Part shown: one piece after another, positions 4,505 through 6,477 of the stretch
Layout of the letters: the number at the start of each line of letters is the position of its first letter
Position numbering within the stretch: position 1 is the stretch's first letter
From: an uncultured Pseudoflavonifractor sp.
GTDB lineage: Bacteria > Bacillota_A > Clostridia > Oscillospirales > Oscillospiraceae
NCBI GenBank assembly: GCA_947575475.1
Contig: CANPNN010000075.1
Coordinates: forward strand, 1-6,477
Length of the DNA: 6,477 nt
Direction of reading: 5' to 3'
Program-made: the position numbers and the translations under genes
Notes under the pieces: model-generated
The model's database searches: none
The model's input: only the letters and a program-made list of their open reading frames with translations
Told to the model about the DNA's origin: nothing

Positions 4505-6477
4505 TCACACCTCCACCGCCCGCTCTTCGGAGAAAAACCACAGCACCCTCCGGCAGACCGCTTTCCCCGTGATCTCCCCCAGGGCCTCCCCGTAGGCCTC
4601 CAGCTGGGGGCGGTACTCCTCCGCCCGCTCCAAAAGCCTTTCTCCGTACACCTGGTCGGTCTTGAAGTCCACCACGGTGATCCCCGCCCCCGTCTCGAAG
4701 TAACAATCCACCACCCCTTGGAGAAGGACCTGCTCTCCCTCCCCCGCTTGGGGGTAGTACCGCCGGGCCGGGGACAGGATGGAAAATTTGAACTCCCGCC
4801 GGAGGGCGCCGGAGGACATGGCCTCCCGGCCCAAGTCCGAGGCAAAGAAGGATCGGATCTTCTCCGGTTCCACCGCCTCCGCCTGCTGGGGGGTGATAAA
4901 GCTTTGCTCCGTGAGACGGGATATCTCAGCGGAGATCTCCTCCACGCTGCCGCAGCGGTCAAAGTCGATATACTGCATCACCAGGTGGAGGGCGGTGCCC
5001 TTCTGGGCCGGAGTGAGCCCCAGCCTTTCCGCGGCAAACCGGGGCCGGTCAAACCGGGGGGGACTGGGGGGCCGGGGGGCCTCCTGGGCCGCCTCCTCGT
5101 CCAGCTCCCGGCCCTTGAGCTGGGTGGCGGTGAGCTTGGAGGGCAGCTCCACATCCCCGGCATAGGGGTAGGTCCAGGTAAAGGCCGCCAAAAGCTCCTC
5201 CCCGGTCCGGGCCGTCTCCTCCACCCTCTGGACGCTCCGCCGTCTCTTGGGAGCCTCGGCAAAGGGGGCGGCCTCCACCCACCGAATGTCCCAGGATGGG
5301 CCAAAATCGGTGCCGGGGGACACCGGGGGCTGGAACAGGCCGTCCCGGTAGCCCTCGGCCTCGGGCCGGGCCAGCGCGGGGAGCAGGACCCACTGGGCCG
5401 GGGTCTGGCAGTCCAGAAGGGCCTGGGGCTCCACCGGGACCCCCGCCGAGGGCAGCAGCTTCTCCAGCTCCCGCCAGCCCCGGGTGAGGGCGCAGGACAG
5501 GATCAGCTTCTCCTGGGCCCGGGTCATGGCCACGTAGAGCAGCCGCAGCTCCTCGGCGGCCAGCTCGTATTCCATCTTCTTCGCCACCGCCAGCCGGGCC
5601 AGGGTGGGGTACTCCACCATCCGCTCCAAATCCAGCCGCTTGGGACCCACCCCCAATTCCGGATGGAACAGCATGGGCTGGGTCATGTCGGTCTTGTTGA
5701 GCTGCCGGGACAGTCCCGCGAGCAGGACCACGGGAAATTCCAGTCCCTTGGAGCGGTGGATGCTCATGATCCGCACCCCGCCCCCGGCGCTGCCCATATT
5801 GGGGAGGACCAGGGAGCGTCCGTCCTCCTCCAGGCGGCGGAGGTAGCTGAGAAAGCCGAAGAGGCCCTTGTGGCCCGCCGCCTCAAAGTCCCGGGCCAGC
5901 TGGGCCAGCAGGAGCAGGTTGGCCCGCCTGGTCTCCCCCTCGTCCATGGCCCCGTATATCCCCAGCAGGTTAGCCCCGTCATAGACCTGCCACAGAAGTT
6001 CGGCGCAGCTCCGATCCCCCGCCTGGCGGCGGAGAGCGTTCAGCTCCTCCAAAAAGGCCCCCACGTCCTCTCCCCCGTCCCGGGTGAGGGCGGTATAGAA
6101 GTCCTCGTCGGGGGCGGCGGCCCTGATCCGGGCCAGCCGGTCGGCGGAAAAGCCGTAGACCGCCGAGCGCAAAGCCGCGATAAGGGGCACGTCCTGGCGG
6201 GGATTGTCCACGATCTGAAGGAGGGACAAAGCCACCTGGATCTCGGTGGCGGCAAAGAAATCCCCCGCCCCTTCGGCAGACCAGGGGATGTCCTGCTCCC
6301 CCAAAGCCCCAGCATAATAGGAAAGGACGGAGCCGGGGGAGCGGAGCAGGATCACAATGTCCTCCGGCCCCACAGGCCGCACTCCCCCCTCCCCGTCGGA
6401 GACAGGAAATTTTTCGTCCAGCAGCTCCCGGACCCTCTGGGCAATAAACCGGGCCTCCAGCTGGTCCCGGGAGAGCT
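4505..6477 (-). CDS. addA: ATP-dependent helicase/nuclease subunit A, C-terminal 656 residues (partial)
   Basis: The reading frame is open to the window edge, so the N-terminal ATPase half (Walker A and following motifs) is outside; the family is about 1,150-1,250 aa. AddA with AddB processes double-strand DNA ends for RecA loading in Firmicutes. Counting from the edge, visible parts are the D-I-V-I-L-L-R segment (39-45), UvrD/RecB helicase motif V I-M-S-I-H-R-S-K-G-L-E-F (236-247) and motif VI L-L-Y-V-A-M-T-R-A (312-320). After a Pro/Arg-rich linker (about 464-479) comes the RecB-type nuclease: G-T-A-L-H (493-497), G-V-V-D-C-Y-F (587-593), V-D-F-K-T-D (602-607) and Y-R-P-Q-L-E-A-Y (621-628). 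The catalytic Asp and Lys are present, so the nuclease looks intact. A GTG at 6382 is internal, since conserved AddA sequence (E-A-R-F-I-A-Q-R-V) continues upstream of it. addB is expected upstream, as in relatives. Confidence 0.97.
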   Translation of the reverse strand, partial: LSRDQLEARFIAQRVRELLDEKFPVSDGEGGVRPVGPEDIVILLRSPGSVLSYYAGALGEQDIPWSAEGAGDFFAATEIQVALSLLQIVDNPRQDVPLIAALRSAVYGFSADRLARIRAAAPDEDFYTALTRDGGEDVGAFLEELNALRRQAGDRSCAELLWQVYDGANLLGIYGAMDEGETRRANLLLLAQLARDFEAAGHKGLFGFLSYLRRLEEDGRSLVLPNMGSAGGGVRIMSIHRSKGLEFPVVLLAGLSRQLNKTDMTQPMLFHPELGVGPKRLDLERMVEYPTLARLAVAKKMEYELAAEELRLLYVAMTRAQEKLILSCALTRGWRELEKLLPSAGVPVEPQALLDCQTPAQWVLLPALARPEAEGYRDGLFQPPVSPGTDFGPSWDIRWVEAAPFAEAPKRRRSVQRVEETARTGEELLAAFTWTYPYAGDVELPSKLTATQLKGRELDEEAAQEAPRPPSPPRFDRPRFAAERLGLTPAQKGTALHLVMQYIDFDRCGSVEEISAEISRLTEQSFITPQQAEAVEPEKIRSFFASDLGREAMSSGALRREFKFSILSPARRYYPQAGEGEQVLLQGVVDCYFETGAGITVVDFKTDQVYGERLLERAEEYRPQLEAYGEALGEITGKAVCRRVLWFFSEERAVEV

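Noticed and set aside
4327..4962. Arg/Ser/Pro-rich minus-strand frame across the addA 3' end
   Set aside because: Frame-shifted reading of addA and the RibD_C gene; composition typical of an out-of-frame translation.
5040..5100. G-rich tract as a possible regulatory quadruplex
   Set aside because: It lies in the Pro/Arg-rich linker codons of addA and is explained by GC-rich codon choice; no independent sign of function.
1..6477. CRISPR arrays, tRNA or rRNA genes, insertion sequences
   Set aside because: No regularly spaced repeats, cloverleaf-like segments, transposase frames or terminal inverted repeats were found.

Overview
The window looks like chromosomal DNA of a GC-rich gut Firmicute of the Oscillospiraceae type (Flavonifractor/Intestinimonas/Pseudoflavonifractor-like). 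This is inferred from the low-GC-Firmicute style of the genes (AddA nuclease-helicase, strong AGGAGG-type ribosome sites, small XRE regulators ending in VSxDYL-G) combined with about 65-75% GC in the housekeeping genes. No RNA genes, insertion sequences or CRISPR arrays were seen.

Left part (1-1237): an accessory region made of two mirror-image regulator modules. Each has a small XRE/Cro-type repressor gene pointing inward and a divergent small gene pointing outward: a leftward gene cut by the window edge at 56, and a rightward 87-aa gene at 974. In both modules the outward gene has a perfect consensus promoter (TTGACA, 17 bp, TATAAT). A palindromic operator fills its spacer, and a second copy of the same operator lies at or just after the expected transcription start. 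The operator sequences differ (TCACC-N5-GGTGA versus GACCGTTYGGTC), as do the recognition helices of the two repressors. Between the two convergent repressor genes lie about 290 bp with no credible gene but several strong hairpins. Their imperfect positions are almost all G-U wobbles if the plus strand is the RNA.

Middle part (1234-3654): leftward housekeeping genes. hflX (ribosome-associated GTPase) follows a flavin-reductase-like gene at 21 bp and is probably co-transcribed with it. Upstream is rpmE (ribosomal protein L31) with its own promoter and a hairpin terminator, then a 66-aa basic protein of unknown function with its own likely promoter. The hflX stop codon overlaps the stop codon of the rightward 87-aa gene.

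Right part (3747-6477): a RibD_C/dihydrofolate-reductase-fold gene with clearly lower GC than its surroundings sits directly downstream of the 3' half of addA. AddA is the helicase-nuclease subunit of the AddAB recombinational repair enzyme; its N-terminal half lies beyond the window.

The most interesting item is the pair of back-to-back, identically designed but separately addressed repressor/promoter switches flanking a structured non-coding segment. What the two controlled small proteins do cannot be told from the sequence.
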